Part shown: positions 13,001-21,258 of the stretch, in pieces | How the letters are laid out: each line of letters opens with the position of its first letter | Numbering within the stretch: position 1 is the stretch's first letter | NCBI GenBank assembly: GCA_037577475.1 | Contig: CM075184.1 | Span: 33,684,094-33,748,093 of the forward strand | Direction: 5' to 3' | Source of the DNA: Chaunax sp. Z400 | Lineage: Eukaryota > Chordata > Actinopteri > Lophiiformes > Chaunacidae | Length of the DNA: 64,000 nucleotides | The notes under the pieces: generated by a model | Told to the model about the DNA's origin: nothing | The model's input: only the letters and a program-made list of their open reading frames with translations | Database searches by the model: none | Position numbers and translations under genes: made by a program

Positions 13001-13244
13001 TTCACTGTAAATCAGATGGACATTGGGAAACACCTCAGGTGCAATGTATTGACGGTGAGTACGCTCTCAATCAATACCTGTTCAATCATCTGGGGACGAG
13101 CTTTTCAAGACTTTGCATTGTTTTCTAATTCACTCTTGTTGTTTTTCTCCTACTGTAGGGTATAACAGACAAAGAAGGAGTGCACCAGCAAGATTCACTG
13201 ACAAGGAAAAAAAAGAAATTTATGAAGTTATTTTAAAAGAATAG
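4024..13244 (+). CDS. Gene B: aggrecan-like proteoglycan (lectican), complete
   Basis: Secreted, hyaluronan-binding matrix proteoglycan core protein. Coding exons: 4024-4084, 4265-4356, 5032-5311, 6008-6182, 6742-6866, 6964-7257, 8092-8208, 8432-8606, 8684-8811, 8997-9281, 9525-9692, (optional 9793-9855), 9947-10024, 10216-10329, 11680-11838, 11930-12012, 12358-12493, 12872-13054, 13159-13244. Without the optional exon the sum is 2739 nt, giving 912 aa in one open frame, with nearly all introns in phase 1. Order: signal 1-20, Ig V 21-144, Link1 145-244, Link2 245-342, acidic spacer 343-381, Link3 382-482, Link4 483-577, Ser-Gly 578-633, EGF region 634-697, C-lectin 698-823, CCP 824-884, tail 885-912. 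Four Link modules point to aggrecan rather than versican, neurocan or brevican, but the core is less than half the usual aggrecan length. Splice sites were read by eye. Confidence 0.88.
4265..5311 (+). CDS. Gene B exons: Ig V-set domain (first part of G1)
   Basis: Two coding exons, 4265-4356 and 5032-5311, form one Ig fold. The first Ig cysteine is in SLTLPCFFE. The second is in DSGFYRCEV, the classic D-x-G-x-Y-x-C strand F motif, and the WSI core tryptophan is also visible. An N-glycosylation sequon (NVT) lies at the start. In lecticans this domain pairs with link protein to stabilise binding to hyaluronan. The intron between the exons splits the domain, as in other lecticans. Confidence 0.85.
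4500..4640 (+). repeat. Interspersed repeat in the intron of the Ig domain
   Basis: Contains a 'ttccatgaaacttggtgga' core followed by a 'ggtgcagatccagg' stretch, a repeat pattern common in teleost genomes. Also present at 31668-31810 in D and about 63310-63450 in E, so it predates the gene duplications. Confidence 0.5.
6008..6866 (+). CDS. Gene B exons: Link module 1 (G1)
   Basis: Two exons (6008-6182 and 6742-6866; phase 1, then phase 2 between them). The module starts GIVFHYR and has all four Link cysteines: VACSH, HQCDAGW, ANCAGG and DVYCF. The exon join restores TVRYPI. It binds hyaluronan together with Link2. The polypyrimidine tract before the second exon is weak (ccaaag acceptor). Confidence 0.85.
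6964..7257 (+). CDS. Gene B exon: Link module 2 (G1)
   Basis: A single 294-nt exon, as usual for the second Link of a pair. It starts GRVFYTA and holds four cysteines (KACYN, DVCNAGW, SQCGGG, DAFCYK) and two NQT sequons. The segment NQTGYPHPESLYDAFC matches the lectican pattern and is a guide for the Link4 indel described elsewhere. Confidence 0.88.
8092..8208 (+). CDS. Gene B exon: short acidic interglobular domain
   Basis: A 39-codon exon, phase 1 at both ends, between the G1 and G2 Link pairs. It starts EYPEEEEEDYSEF and ends NYAEGTG. It is rich in Glu/Asp, has one Ser-Gly in acidic context (EASGDE, a possible glycosaminoglycan site) and a Tyr in an acidic run (possible sulfation). Aggrecan of mammals has a spacer of roughly 150 aa here with aggrecanase and MMP cleavage sites; neither motif is present. 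Gene B reads GDEEQFVIVD where D and E read GDEDRFTIVD. Confidence 0.8.
8432..8811 (+). CDS. Gene B exons: Link module 3 (G2)
   Basis: Exons 8432-8606 and 8684-8811, with the same split position as Link1. It starts GVVFHYR and has cysteines in MACIH, HLCDAGW, TECAGN and DVYCY. The second Link pair identifies the gene as aggrecan-type. G2 of aggrecan is reported not to bind hyaluronan; whether this one does cannot be read from sequence. Confidence 0.85.
8997..9281 (+). CDS. Gene B exon: Link module 4 (G2)
   Basis: A 285-nt exon starting GEVFHVGS, with cysteines SRCEEE, DKCRAGW, DVCGGG and DAYCYR and an NFT sequon. Compared with gene E it lacks 9 nt (residues FPD in TAFPDSTARYD), leaving TASTARYD. 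Link2 has a filled loop at this place, so the shorter form is probably a deletion. Confidence 0.85.
9525..9692 (+). CDS. Gene B exon: Ser-Gly glycosaminoglycan-attachment segment
   Basis: A 168-nt exon, phase 1 at both ends, encoding 56 aa almost wholly of Ser, Gly, Asp, Glu and Thr. It has ten Ser-Gly pairs counting the one completed at the splice, many next to acidic residues, the known context for xylosylation and chondroitin sulfate attachment. It takes the place of the very large carbohydrate-bearing region of classical aggrecan. All nine copies of this exon in the window encode the same 56 residues. Confidence 0.82.
9793..9855 (+). CDS. Gene B: possible second, optional Ser-Gly exon
   Basis: After an acceptor (pyrimidine-rich, then aacag at 9788-9792) the frame reads GSGGSGDQSGSDSSEHSGSG. 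The donor is unclear; GTGGAG near 9856 would keep phase 1. Without a donor the frame runs into a stop at the next exon. The reading frame is kept in every copy (Thr-to-Ala and 3-bp changes in E lie just upstream), which argues for use, but RNA data are needed. Confidence 0.45.
9947..10329 (+). CDS. Gene B exons: half-EGF and EGF-like module
   Basis: Exon 9947-10024 encodes 26 aa with five cysteines (GDCNPCEPNPCGAASC, then AIC). It looks like the front half of an EGF or a follistatin-type EGF and lacks the normal last cysteines. Exon 10216-10329 encodes a standard six-cysteine EGF (MDVCLSNPCTNGATC, then KCLCLPGYGGEHC). Both are phase 1-1. Lecticans have one or two EGF modules at the start of G3. 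Confidence 0.8.
11190..11620. other. CpG-rich block in the intron before the C-lectin exons
   Basis: Inside a 1.35 kb intron, this stretch differs in composition from its surroundings: repeated cgtacgt motifs around 11200-11270 and an 81-codon minus-strand ORF (11311-11556) without recognisable domains. It may be an old DNA-transposon insertion. It is kept in all four downstream copies (24600-25030, 38370-38800, 51790-52220). No function can be assigned. Confidence 0.3.
11680..12493 (+). CDS. Gene B exons: C-type lectin domain (G3)
   Basis: Three exons (11680-11838, 11930-12012, 12358-12493), the usual lectican split. Motifs: DHQCEEGWTKFQGNCY at the start, WIGLHDK, FHWIDGTPL, NEDCVAM, EWDDMPC and TFTCKK. 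The calcium-site motif normally QPD reads QPS, and WND reads WDD, so calcium-dependent ligand binding may be altered. An extra cysteine (GGCPNEDC) lies in the long loop. In other lecticans this domain binds tenascins and fibulins. Confidence 0.85.
12872..13054 (+). CDS. Gene B exon: CCP/sushi domain
   Basis: One exon, 61 codons, phase 1-1. Four sushi cysteines are visible (VSCC, RYQCNSGF, VIHCKSDG, VQCID) with the W of GHWETP. The start reads VSCCSPPEVENA where lecticans usually have a single Cys followed by Gly, giving a fifth, unpaired cysteine. Confidence 0.85.
13159..13244 (+). CDS. Gene B last exon: basic C-terminal tail
   Basis: Encodes GYNRQRRSAPARF followed by a Lys/Glu-rich tail ending VILKE and stop TAG at 13242-13244. 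The tail is basic, as in other lecticans. The stop arises at a junction where about 700 bp present in copies C and E are missing, so the tail differs between copies. Confidence 0.75.
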
Positions 13245-13763
13245 AACAAGATGGTATCCCATCATGTCTGTCCTTCCTGCTGGTGTCTGCGCTCAGTCAG
13301 TGTAGTTGTTTTATTTTCCTCCTTCAGAAGATGCCATTTCTTGTTGTTTCTTCCTGTTACACAGCTTACAGAACTTCAGTAGCAGGAGAAACAGTAAATT
13401 TCAGGACACATGGTAAAGACTCCAGTATACATGTTTTTTTTAACAAACTCTTTGCAAAAGCGTCTCTCCACCAGAGATTGCATTTATGTCGAGTTAACTG
13501 AGCATCCAGATGATATCTGGATAAAAAATCTTGTACAAATAAAGGCAGTATAGAAAGTACCAGAAGACTGCTAAGTAAACTGCACTGGTTAGCAGCTTAA
13601 TTTGATCTGTGTGCAGTGGCATCAACCATCCAAAGTGTAAAAGACGTCTAAACGGTCACCTCAAAAACCTTTCAGTCCTAGTTCATCTATTTAGGGCATG
13701 TTTGAAAGCTGGAACTGAGGTTTCATTTGAGTTTGACATCAAAGTTTGGTTATGAACGTCAGT

Positions 13764-14370
13764 GTTGGCCACCATTATATGTCCTGCTTTGAAACAGAGG
13801 TTTATGAAACTCACTTAAATCAAACTGTAAAATTAGGCAGTGCTAAAGATTTCATTACTGCGTAGCCTATTTATAACCTATTTATACAGCCTATTTATAT
13901 AGCTTCACTTTAAATCAGAAATGTGATTTAGTGAACTGTGTAGCTCTAAATCAATTGTTTATAATTAGTTGGCAGCAATTTTATATTTTGCTTCAAAACA
14001 TAAATCAGACTGTAAAATGCTAAAAATATATATATATAAATATTTTCCTATATATAGCTTATTTATTCACTTGATTTTAGAACCATATTTAAGTGTACTG
14101 TTCAGCTTTAAAATGAGATTATGACAAGTTGGCCACCATATTGTGTCCTGCTTTTTCTCCTCAGATCAAGCCGTGAAGTTAGGCACAGCTAATGAAATAC
14201 AAATCAAGAGCTTTGTTTTTTACTACATAGCCTATTTGTCACTTTGAATGTGTAGTGAAACATATGTTAGTCTATTGTGTAACTCTAAAATGTGACTTTA
14301 TGACAAGTCGGTCACTATTTTGTGTCCTGCTTTGAAACAGAGGCTCAATGAATCTCAGATAAGCTCATGG
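13764..14370 (+). repeat. Degenerate ~180-bp tandem repeat in the 3'UTR
   Basis: Four diverged copies begin near 13764, 13968, 14128 and 14306 with a shared core like 'gttggccaccat' followed by 'tgtcctgctttgaaacagag'. They are often preceded by 'tgtagctctaaa' or 'gtaactctaaaatg'. Spacing is 204, 160 and 178 bp. The same array is in D (40957-41563); in C and E the last copy is replaced by other sequence. Confidence 0.6.
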
Positions 14371-14782
14371 TAACGTCTGCTGAGTATCTTGTGTTTTAAA
14401 GCAGGGACTTTTGGTCAGTGTGACACAAAATGTTAAAGCTAAAATAGCTCAATGTTGAATGAATATCAAGAGGATGAAGAGACACTGCTTGTTACACCAC
14501 AGTTTGAATCTTTTGTTTTCTGTCACCATCTTCCATGAGGCTGTGCAGTGCACAGTGTTAGTGTGGAACTAGTGTCAGTATGATGAACCTGTTATCTGTT
14601 TTAATCTCAGAGGATAGAACTGTTCACTTTACAGTGTTCATTGTCTGGTTTGTTTTGTGTTTTTGTTGTTTTGCATTGACTGCTTTAATTTGTGCACTTG
14701 TTTTGTGTCATTGTTGCTGTGTTTGGAGGCTGTGCCTCCTTCATACATCCTGTCACCTGCTGAACCAAAGGCTGAGAATTAC

Positions 14783-14788
14783 AATAAA
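14783..14788 (+). terminator. Polyadenylation signal of gene B
   Basis: AATAAA followed within 15-20 nt by a GT-containing stretch. Kept at the mirror positions in C, D and E, which supports it as the main cleavage signal. Confidence 0.55.
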
Positions 14789-14867
14789 ATCTGTATTGTA
14801 ACCCCATATGCTGTGTATTCACTTATTCATATTTAACTGATTTATCTTTTATTCACTCGAAATTGAA

Positions 14868-15372
14868 AATTCTGTCATTATCTCCTCACTTTATGCTGAT
14901 GGTCCTTAAAACATGTTATGGAGGTGCAAATGGACTGTACTTATATAGAACCTTTCTAGTCTGACTGACCGCTCAAAGCTTTACAACACAAGTCAGCATT
15001 CACCCATTCACACCAACATTCATACATTAGGAGCAGTAACCATTAGTACAATCACTCACACCAGTGGACCAGATACTGGGAGTGATTTAGGGTTCAGTAT
15101 TTTGCTCAAGGACACTTCAACATGTAGACTGCAGGGGATTGAACCACCGACCTTATGATAAGTCGACGACCACTCTACCTCTGAGCCACAGCAAACATAA
15201 AATGACTCCATGCAGCTTGTACAGCGGGGTGCATGCCAACACTTTTAGCTGAGAGGCGAAAAGATTTCAGCTTGAAGAGGGTGTAAATAATGTCTTTTCA
15301 AACTATTTGGGATCTAAGGGGCTTCTGGAGACTTGGGTTACACCGTACGAACTGAACACCTCATCTTCTTCA
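14868..15372. repeat. Fish interspersed repeat interrupted by a SINE
   Basis: Starts 'aaaattctgtcattatctcc' and 'atgctgatgg', is interrupted at 14914 and resumes at 15193 with 'aaacataaaatgactcc', then 'gggatctaaggggcttctgg'. Related copies lie at 16410-16620 and 22330-22800. This repeat also marks where the palindrome arms stop matching. Confidence 0.55.
14915..15192 (-). mobile_element. tRNA-derived SINE
   Basis: Read on the minus strand, the head is GCTGTGGCTCAGAGGTAGAG (A-box) and, 20-30 nt on, GGTGGTTCAATCCCC (B-box), the split promoter of RNA polymerase III. The body and tail end in 'aagtacagtccatttgcacc'. Flanking 'aaacat' on both sides is a plausible target-site duplication. Copies at 19991-20268, 42108-42385 and 47183-47460. 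Confidence 0.65.
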
Positions 15373-15649
15373 TTGTTTAGGAGAACACTTTTTTGCATCT
15401 GCATAGGGGAGTAGAGGTATTGAATGAAGTTTTATCTCTGGGTAAACTGTTCCTTTAAAAAAAAAAAATCAATCTTACTAACGACCCTCGTCTGTCATTG
15501 ATCAGTTTGGTTATTTTCGATGAATTAGGGAAAATGTTTTATTTAACAATGTTAAAAAAGTTGCATACGCCTTTAATGCCCCACTCCTGTCCATAGGTTT
15601 GAATATTAGCATGAATGGCTGTTTGTCTCTCTATGAACTGACCCTATGA

Positions 15650-15755
15650 TGAACTGGTGACCTGTGCAGGGCGTAGCCCGCCTCTCGCCCAACATGAGCT
15701 CAGATTGGCTCCAGTCCCTCATGACCCTACAGAGTTATAGATGATGGATAGATGG
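15650..15755 (+). repeat. Interspersed repeat 3' tail
   Basis: Pattern 'ggtgacctgtgcagggcgta', 'cctctcgccca', 'ggctccag', then 'gatggatagatggat': the familiar end of fish LINE/SINE-type repeats with a short simple-repeat tail. Second copy at about 42845-42950. Confidence 0.55.
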
Positions 15756-16409
15756 ATTATTTTATGGCACTACTAGAAATAATCAGGTCAAAATTAAACT
15801 TCAAGAAAAAGGAAATTATAAATTTACTTCAAAATATAGAATGATATTTTGAAACTGGATAATGTGAATGTGATAGTGGAAAAAAGTAAAACTTAAAAAT
15901 GCAATAGCTTGAATGGGAATGATCAAACTGAAATTTAAATCCTCAAGATAAAATTTCAAAAGGAAATGGAAATAAGAAAAAAGAGACTTCAAATATGAGA
16001 TCCATAGTGGGAAATGAAAATGGGACAGAAAAATTTAAATACTTAAATCAAAAGCTTAGATACCAAAGATATTTTGCAGAGGCTGTTTAAACTTTAACAT
16101 TTAAAATTTCACTACTTTTCATTGTCACTTTACATTCATAGATTTTAAATCCCTGACTTTAAGATTAATTATGTCCTGATTATTTCTAGTAGCCGATTAA
16201 AATATTTTTTTTTATTTGAGTGCACACGCATTGTGCACGACTTGGCATTAAAATCCATTAATTAAAAAGGTGAAACAACAGACTTGCATGTGGTTTTCTT
16301 AGAATTAGAAATTGAATTTCATTATTTTCCACATAGTCGACTTTGGGGAACAAACAGGAAAAGTGAGGGGATGTTTTCACAGCACAAGGAGAGGATGATT
16401 GGAACTTCA

Positions 16410-16620
16410 GAGAAAAGGTTCACCCAAAAATAAAATTCATTCATTATCTTCTCAACCTCATGCTAATGAAAAGTCGGGTGAAGTTTCTTATCAAAACATT
16501 TCTTGAGCTTCACACTGTTGCAGCATTAAATAGAAAACAAACATAAAATGACTCTATACAGCTCATATAGTGAATCCAGAAGCACTGAGATCCAAAAAGT
16601 GATTTGAAAAGACATTATTT
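16410..16620 (+). repeat. Copy of the fish interspersed repeat family
   Basis: Shows the blocks 'ttcacccaaaaataaaatt', 'aaagtcgggtgaagtttctt', 'aaatgactctatacagctca' and 'gacattatttacact', shared with 14868-15372 and 22330-22800. The matching copy in palindrome 2 is near 43600-43815. Confidence 0.5.
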
Positions 16621-17234
16621 ACACTGTATTAAGGCTTAATGGTAGCACTGCACTGTGTTATTTATTTATTTGTGTATTTATTTATATAGCATTTGCATAT
16701 TCTTCCTTTGGGTTTGAGATGTGTTGTTTTAAATTACTGTACATGAAGTAATAACTCTTAGATGGCCAGTAATGTTTAAATTAGCTGAATGAGTTCTGAA
16801 AAGACCAAAATGAATTAGTATGTGTACATTAAGGAGATTGAATGTGTTTAACTAAAATAATAAAATATCAGCGCTGCTTTGCATTTGCTGGTGGAGCGGA
16901 AACACAGAGATACACAGAGAGGCAACCAGTGTTGGTATTTTCTCTACAGAGTGCTGCTTTGCTTCTGTTGAGAGGAGTGAATAAAATGCAGGAGAACATT
17001 GCAGTGTTTCCCCTACAATGTTTTTGTTTGTGCCGGTGTCCATGAGGATGCAACGTCAGAATAGCTTCAAATTAAATGACCTTAGAATCATTATAGATAA
17101 GATTATTCATGTTCGTCTTTTGTGTCTTAATGGACAGGTTTTGTTAATATAAAAAAATGAAATGCCACAACATTTACACTACTACACTACATATTGACAC
17201 TTCTGTAATATCATTCGGGGGCATAACCTCCTAA

Positions 17235-17770
17235 CCTTTGAAAGCTTTGTGTGTCTTGCCAATGTTTGTTTAGTGTACAAAGTGATCAGCGGTCTGGCTC
17301 CTCCTCCATTAAAGGAGTTCATAGCTCTACGCTCAGACAGTGGCAGGACAACAGCGACACACAGAGGTGACTGTGTAACACAGCGCAGATCGTCTGAGGT
17401 AGATCAGACCTCTCTGTTAGAGCCACTGAGTCATTTCAGAGAGTGATTTTAAATGTCAGATGAAATCATGGAATCAACCCAGTCATGTACCCATCAACCA
17501 TAAATACAGACATTTAAGGAATTTTGATCATGGCTGTTGTGATGCGTTGATGCTTTGAAGTCTATTGTTGCAGTTGTTGGGGTCAATGATGTTGTTTTAT
17601 GGTATGTATTCTCTGGTAACTGTTTTTAAAAAGATTTTTTTTATAATGTTGTAGTGTTGATATTTTCTTTGTCTCCTGCAGGGACTGCAGATGTAAATTA
17701 GCTTATAGCTAACTCTGGCACAGCTTCTTAGCTGTGCGCTGTCCCTGTCAAATAAACAAATAAATAAACA
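17235..17770 (+). mobile_element. LINE 3' fragment (ORF2 C-terminal end)
   Basis: Frame 17249-17446 reads CLANVCLVYKVISGLAPPPL, then RTTATHRGDCVTQRRS, the conserved region after the reverse transcriptase domain in fish non-LTR elements. It ends in a (caaataaa)n-like tail at about 17748-17770. The reverse transcriptase itself is missing (5' truncation). Confidence 0.6.
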
Positions 17771-18184
17771 GAGAAAATTACTCACGCCATTTACTGAAAA
17801 TTAAAAGTTAACAGTGGCTTCTGCATTGTGATAAACATTTTCTCAAGCTAGAATTCTCTCCTTGCTCATGACCTCCCTCTACACTCTCTCTCCTCTCCTC
17901 TTCGCTCCTCTTTCCTCCCTCACCTGCACTGCCACTCTTTTTTTCTGTAACATACTTTAGCATTTAGATAGACAACATGTAACCAGCATTTTATTTACTC
18001 CGCTCTGTATTTGAAATCCAAAAGAAACCTCTCATTAACTTAAAAGGTGATTAGTTTGCATCTCTTATTAGCTTTACTAACCTCAGCCGCTCCAAGGTCA
18101 CCATCCTCCTTTCTCCTCCTAACCAACCAGTTTAATAGACTCATCAGATAATTTAAATATAATATAAATGTCCAGATGTATGTG

Positions 18185-19545
18185 GATAAGTTTTATTTAG
18201 AAGGATAAACCCCTTGAGATGAATCATCTCATTTTCAAGGGGGTCCAAACATAACAAAACAAACATGAAAACACATAAGAAACAAAAAACAATCAACAAT
18301 TCAACTTACAACAATTACCACATAAACACAGAAACATAACTAAAATGACTACAATAATAAGCACAACCACTAGATGGCCATAGAGAGGCCATGAACAAAG
18401 ACAGATTCCCCAGCAAAACAAAAATATGGCATGAACATAAATGTACTGTTTTATATAAAGTATGCAAAAATGAGGTTATTTTCAAAAAAAGAAGACACAT
18501 TGCATTTAAATAGGTGAAATGATGTAATGGATCTAATGTTTGCTGGTAAATTATTCCAGTCAGAAGGAGCCTTAAACATGAATGATTTTTTACCAATTGT
18601 TTTCCTGACTGTAGGCGTGGAAAAGAAACATTGATCGGAATGTCTTAAAGGATAGACCGATGAAAATGGAACTAGAAACTGTTTTAGATGGCTGAAATGA
18701 ATACATTTGAATATTAACTGAAGTCAATGAATGTGTCTTCTTGTATTGAGTGGATGCCAGTAAAGAGACTCGTACATGAGACAGTGATGTAAGAACAGCC
18801 AAGAGCAAACCTGCAGAGATTATTATATACTGTGTTCAGGGGTAGTAGGTTGGTTTTAGAGGCATTCTGATTAACAACATCGGCATAGTTGAGAAATGGC
18901 TAAATGAGTTGTGATGCAAGTTTCTGGATCGAAATAAAACCCTGGTCCCAAATTTAACTTTGCACCAAACATAATCAATGTGACGTCTAAATGTAAGTTC
19001 ACTGTCCAGCCATAGACCCAAGTATTTAAATTAATCAACTAATTGCAGATGTGTACCATCATTACACCTAATAATTAGATTATTAGACTTTGTTTTTAAG
19101 TTCTGCTTTGTACCAAAAACCATAGTGTGTGATTTTGTTTTATTAAGCAATAATTTGTTACATGAGAGCCAGTTTTGTACGACAATGAAGTCAGATTGAA
19201 GTGCAGCTCGGATTTGACATAAGTGAGGTTTGGATGTATATATGACGGTGTCATCTGCAAACAGTTGAACAGAACAATTTGAACAGATTAATGGGAGATC
19301 GTTTATGAAAATAGAAAAAAGAAGTGGACCAAGCGTCGAACCCTGTGGTACACCTCTTTCTTGAATAAATAAATCAGACTTGCTCCCTTGATGAACAACA
19401 CATTGTTTTCTATTATGTAAGTAACAGTTAAACCACGGTAATGCATTTCTTGAGCGACACACTGCATAAAGTTTTTCTAATAAAAGATAGTGATCAACCA
19501 AATTGAAAGCCTTCTGTAAATCAATAAAAATTGCTCCTGTAATAT
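18185..19545 (-). mobile_element. 5'-truncated non-LTR retrotransposon (LINE) with reverse transcriptase fragment
   Basis: The minus-strand frame 19031-19501 carries RT motifs GVPQGSTLGPLLFSIFINDL and FADDT; upstream bases extend it with GAIFIDLQKAFN. The frame is then broken, and 18836-19021 continues with LGLWLDSELTFRRHIDYV-like sequence. The 3' end has the hairpin-like 'ccccttgag...ctcaaggggg' and an AATAAA-like tail. It is a dead element. Copy in palindrome 2 at 45377-46737. Confidence 0.7.
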
Positions 19546-19990
19546 TACCTGGACAAATGTGAGTTTAGTCTAAGTTTGTACCTGATGTTCACTTACTGGA
19601 CAAGTAAATGAGGTAGTGTTACACAGCCAGTAATGACCAGCAGCTAATTAACATGACTTCCTATGAATGTAGCTAACGTCACATAGCAGCAGTTGGGGAA
19701 ACAACATACAACTTTTCTTGGTCTTGAGAAGCTGCAGCATTTGTTAAGTGAGACATAGTTGAGGGTTGTGGAGCTTTACAGCAAAAAAGAGTTCTACACA
19801 ATTAAGAAGATGAGGTGTTGACTCCATTCAGTTTGTACGGTGTAACCCAAGTCTCCAGAAGCCCCTTAGATCCCAAATAGTTTGAAAAGACATTATTTAC
19901 ACCCTCTTCAAGCTGAAATCTTGTCGCCTCTCAGCTAAAAGTGTTGGCATGCACCCCGCTGTACGAGCTGCATGGAGTCATTTTATGTTT

Positions 19991-20268
19991 GCTGTGGCTC
20001 AGAGGTAGAGTGGTCGTCGACTTATCATAAGGTCGGTGGTTCAATCCCCTGCAGTCTACATGTTGAAGTGTCCTTGAGCAAAATACTGAACCCTAAATCA
20101 CTCCCAGTATCTGTTCCACTGGTGTGAGTGATTGTACTAATGGTTACTGCTCCTAATGTATGAATGTTGGTGTGAATGGGTGAATGCTGACTTGTGTTGT
20201 AAAGCTTTGAGCGGTCAGTCAGACTAGAAAGGTTCTATATAAGTACAGTCCATTTGCACCTCCATAAC
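19991..20268 (+). mobile_element. tRNA-derived SINE (C side)
   Basis: Mirror copy of the SINE at 14915-15192, with the A-box (tggctcagaggtagag) and B-box (ggttcaatccc) on the plus strand. It is nested in the same repeat, so it was inserted before the palindrome formed. Confidence 0.65.
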
Positions 20269-20394
20269 ATGTTTTAAGGACCATCAGCATAAGGTGAGGA
20301 GATAATGACAGAATTTTCAATTTCGAGTGAATAAAAGATAAATCAGTTAAATATGAATAAGTGAATACACAGCATATGGGGTTACAATACAGAT

Positions 20395-20400
20395 TTTATT
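20395..20400 (-). terminator. Polyadenylation signal of copy C
   Basis: AATAAA on the minus strand at the exact mirror position of the signal of B (sum of coordinates 35183). Confidence 0.5.
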
Positions 20401-20821
20401 GTAATTCTCAGCCTTTGGTTCAGCAGGTGACAGGATGTATGAAGGAGGCACAGCCTCCAAACACAGCAACAATGACACAAAACAAGTGCACAAATTAAAG
20501 CAGTCAATGCAAAACAACAAAAACACAAAACAAACCAGACAATGAACACTGTAAAGTGAACAGTTCTATCCTCTGAGATTAAAACAGATAACAGGTTCAT
20601 CATACTGACACTAGTTCCACACTAACACTGTGCACTGCACAGCCTCATGGAAGATGGTGACAGAAAACAAAAGATTCAAACTGTGGTGTAACAAGCAGTG
20701 TCTCTTCATCCTCTTGATATTCATTCAACATTGAGCTATTTTAGCTTTAACATTTTGTGTCACACTGACCAAAAGTCCCTGCTTTAAAACACAAGATACT
20801 CAGCAGACGTTACCATGAGCT

Positions 20822-21258
20822 GGATTTGATTGCTTCTCTGCTAAGTTTGTTCTAATGTTCTTTACTTGGTTCCACTCATCGAGGGACTACCTATCTATGG
20901 CTTTAGACGCATGAAATGATACAACTAATGTCCAATAATCCTGAAAACAAACACATCCGCTCTAAAATTCAATACATTTCACAACATTTCTCATTTCTTG
21001 TTGAACTATTCATTTTGACAGGTCAAATTTAGAGTTGTACCAGCTTTACCTGTCTCTAAATTTGCCATAAAGTTATATGCCTCTGTTTTCAAAGACAGAC
21101 CCACAAAAAACTTAAATATATGCATACACACATCCGTGAGTGGGAATCAAACTCACGTACACCGCAGGAGGACTGCAGCCTCCATGCATGGGGCACGCGA
21201 CATCTGTGCCCCGACATTTTAGAGGTAAACGACTGAACGATTCACTAAAATATGTTTC
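20822..21258. other. C/E-specific segment replacing part of the 3'UTR repeat
   Basis: Copies B and D have about 120 bp here; C and E (48013-48450) have about 437 bp of unrelated sequence. It contains a tRNA-like patch on the minus strand near 21130-21210 (T-arm-like GTTTGATTCCC read as gtgagtttgattcccac, and a GGAGG/CCTCC stem with loop ctgcagt). It is not a canonical tRNA. Confidence 0.45.

Larger units (their letters stand above)
13245..14805 (+). other. 3'UTR of gene B
   Basis: About 1.5 kb from the stop to just after the AATAAA at 14783. AT-rich, with a degenerate ~180-bp repeat array (13764-14370) and a short (TA)n run near 14028. An AATAAA also occurs near 13536. A 73-codon ORF at 14580-14801 overlaps the polyadenylation signal and is not credible as a gene. 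Confidence 0.55.
9228..15372 (+). repeat. Left arm of palindrome 1 (B side)
   Basis: Matches 19798-27002 in reverse complement, with short indels plus two larger differences (copy C has extra sequence at about 20822-21258 and 22306-22985). The arm runs from inside Link4 through the 3' half of the gene and the 3' flank. Most coding exons are identical or differ by one or two bases. Confidence 0.85.
15373..19797. other. Central spacer of palindrome 1
   Basis: Single-copy within this palindrome (repeated only in the second palindrome). It contains a repeat tail (15650-15755), another copy of the fish repeat (16410-16620), two LINE pieces and AT-rich DNA with no recognisable gene (15760-16400 and 16640-17200 hold nothing I can name). 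Confidence 0.65.

Noticed and set aside
14580..14801. 73-codon hydrophobic ORF kept in all four 3' regions (also 20382-20603, 41773-41994, 47574-47795)
   Set aside because: It overlaps the AATAAA signal, ends after it, and shows conservation no higher than the surrounding duplicated DNA. Low-complexity Cys/Leu/Phe content; no domain.
18185..19545. Active retrotransposon or host reverse transcriptase gene
   Set aside because: The RT domain is incomplete at the N-terminus and the frame is interrupted; both copies share the same damage.
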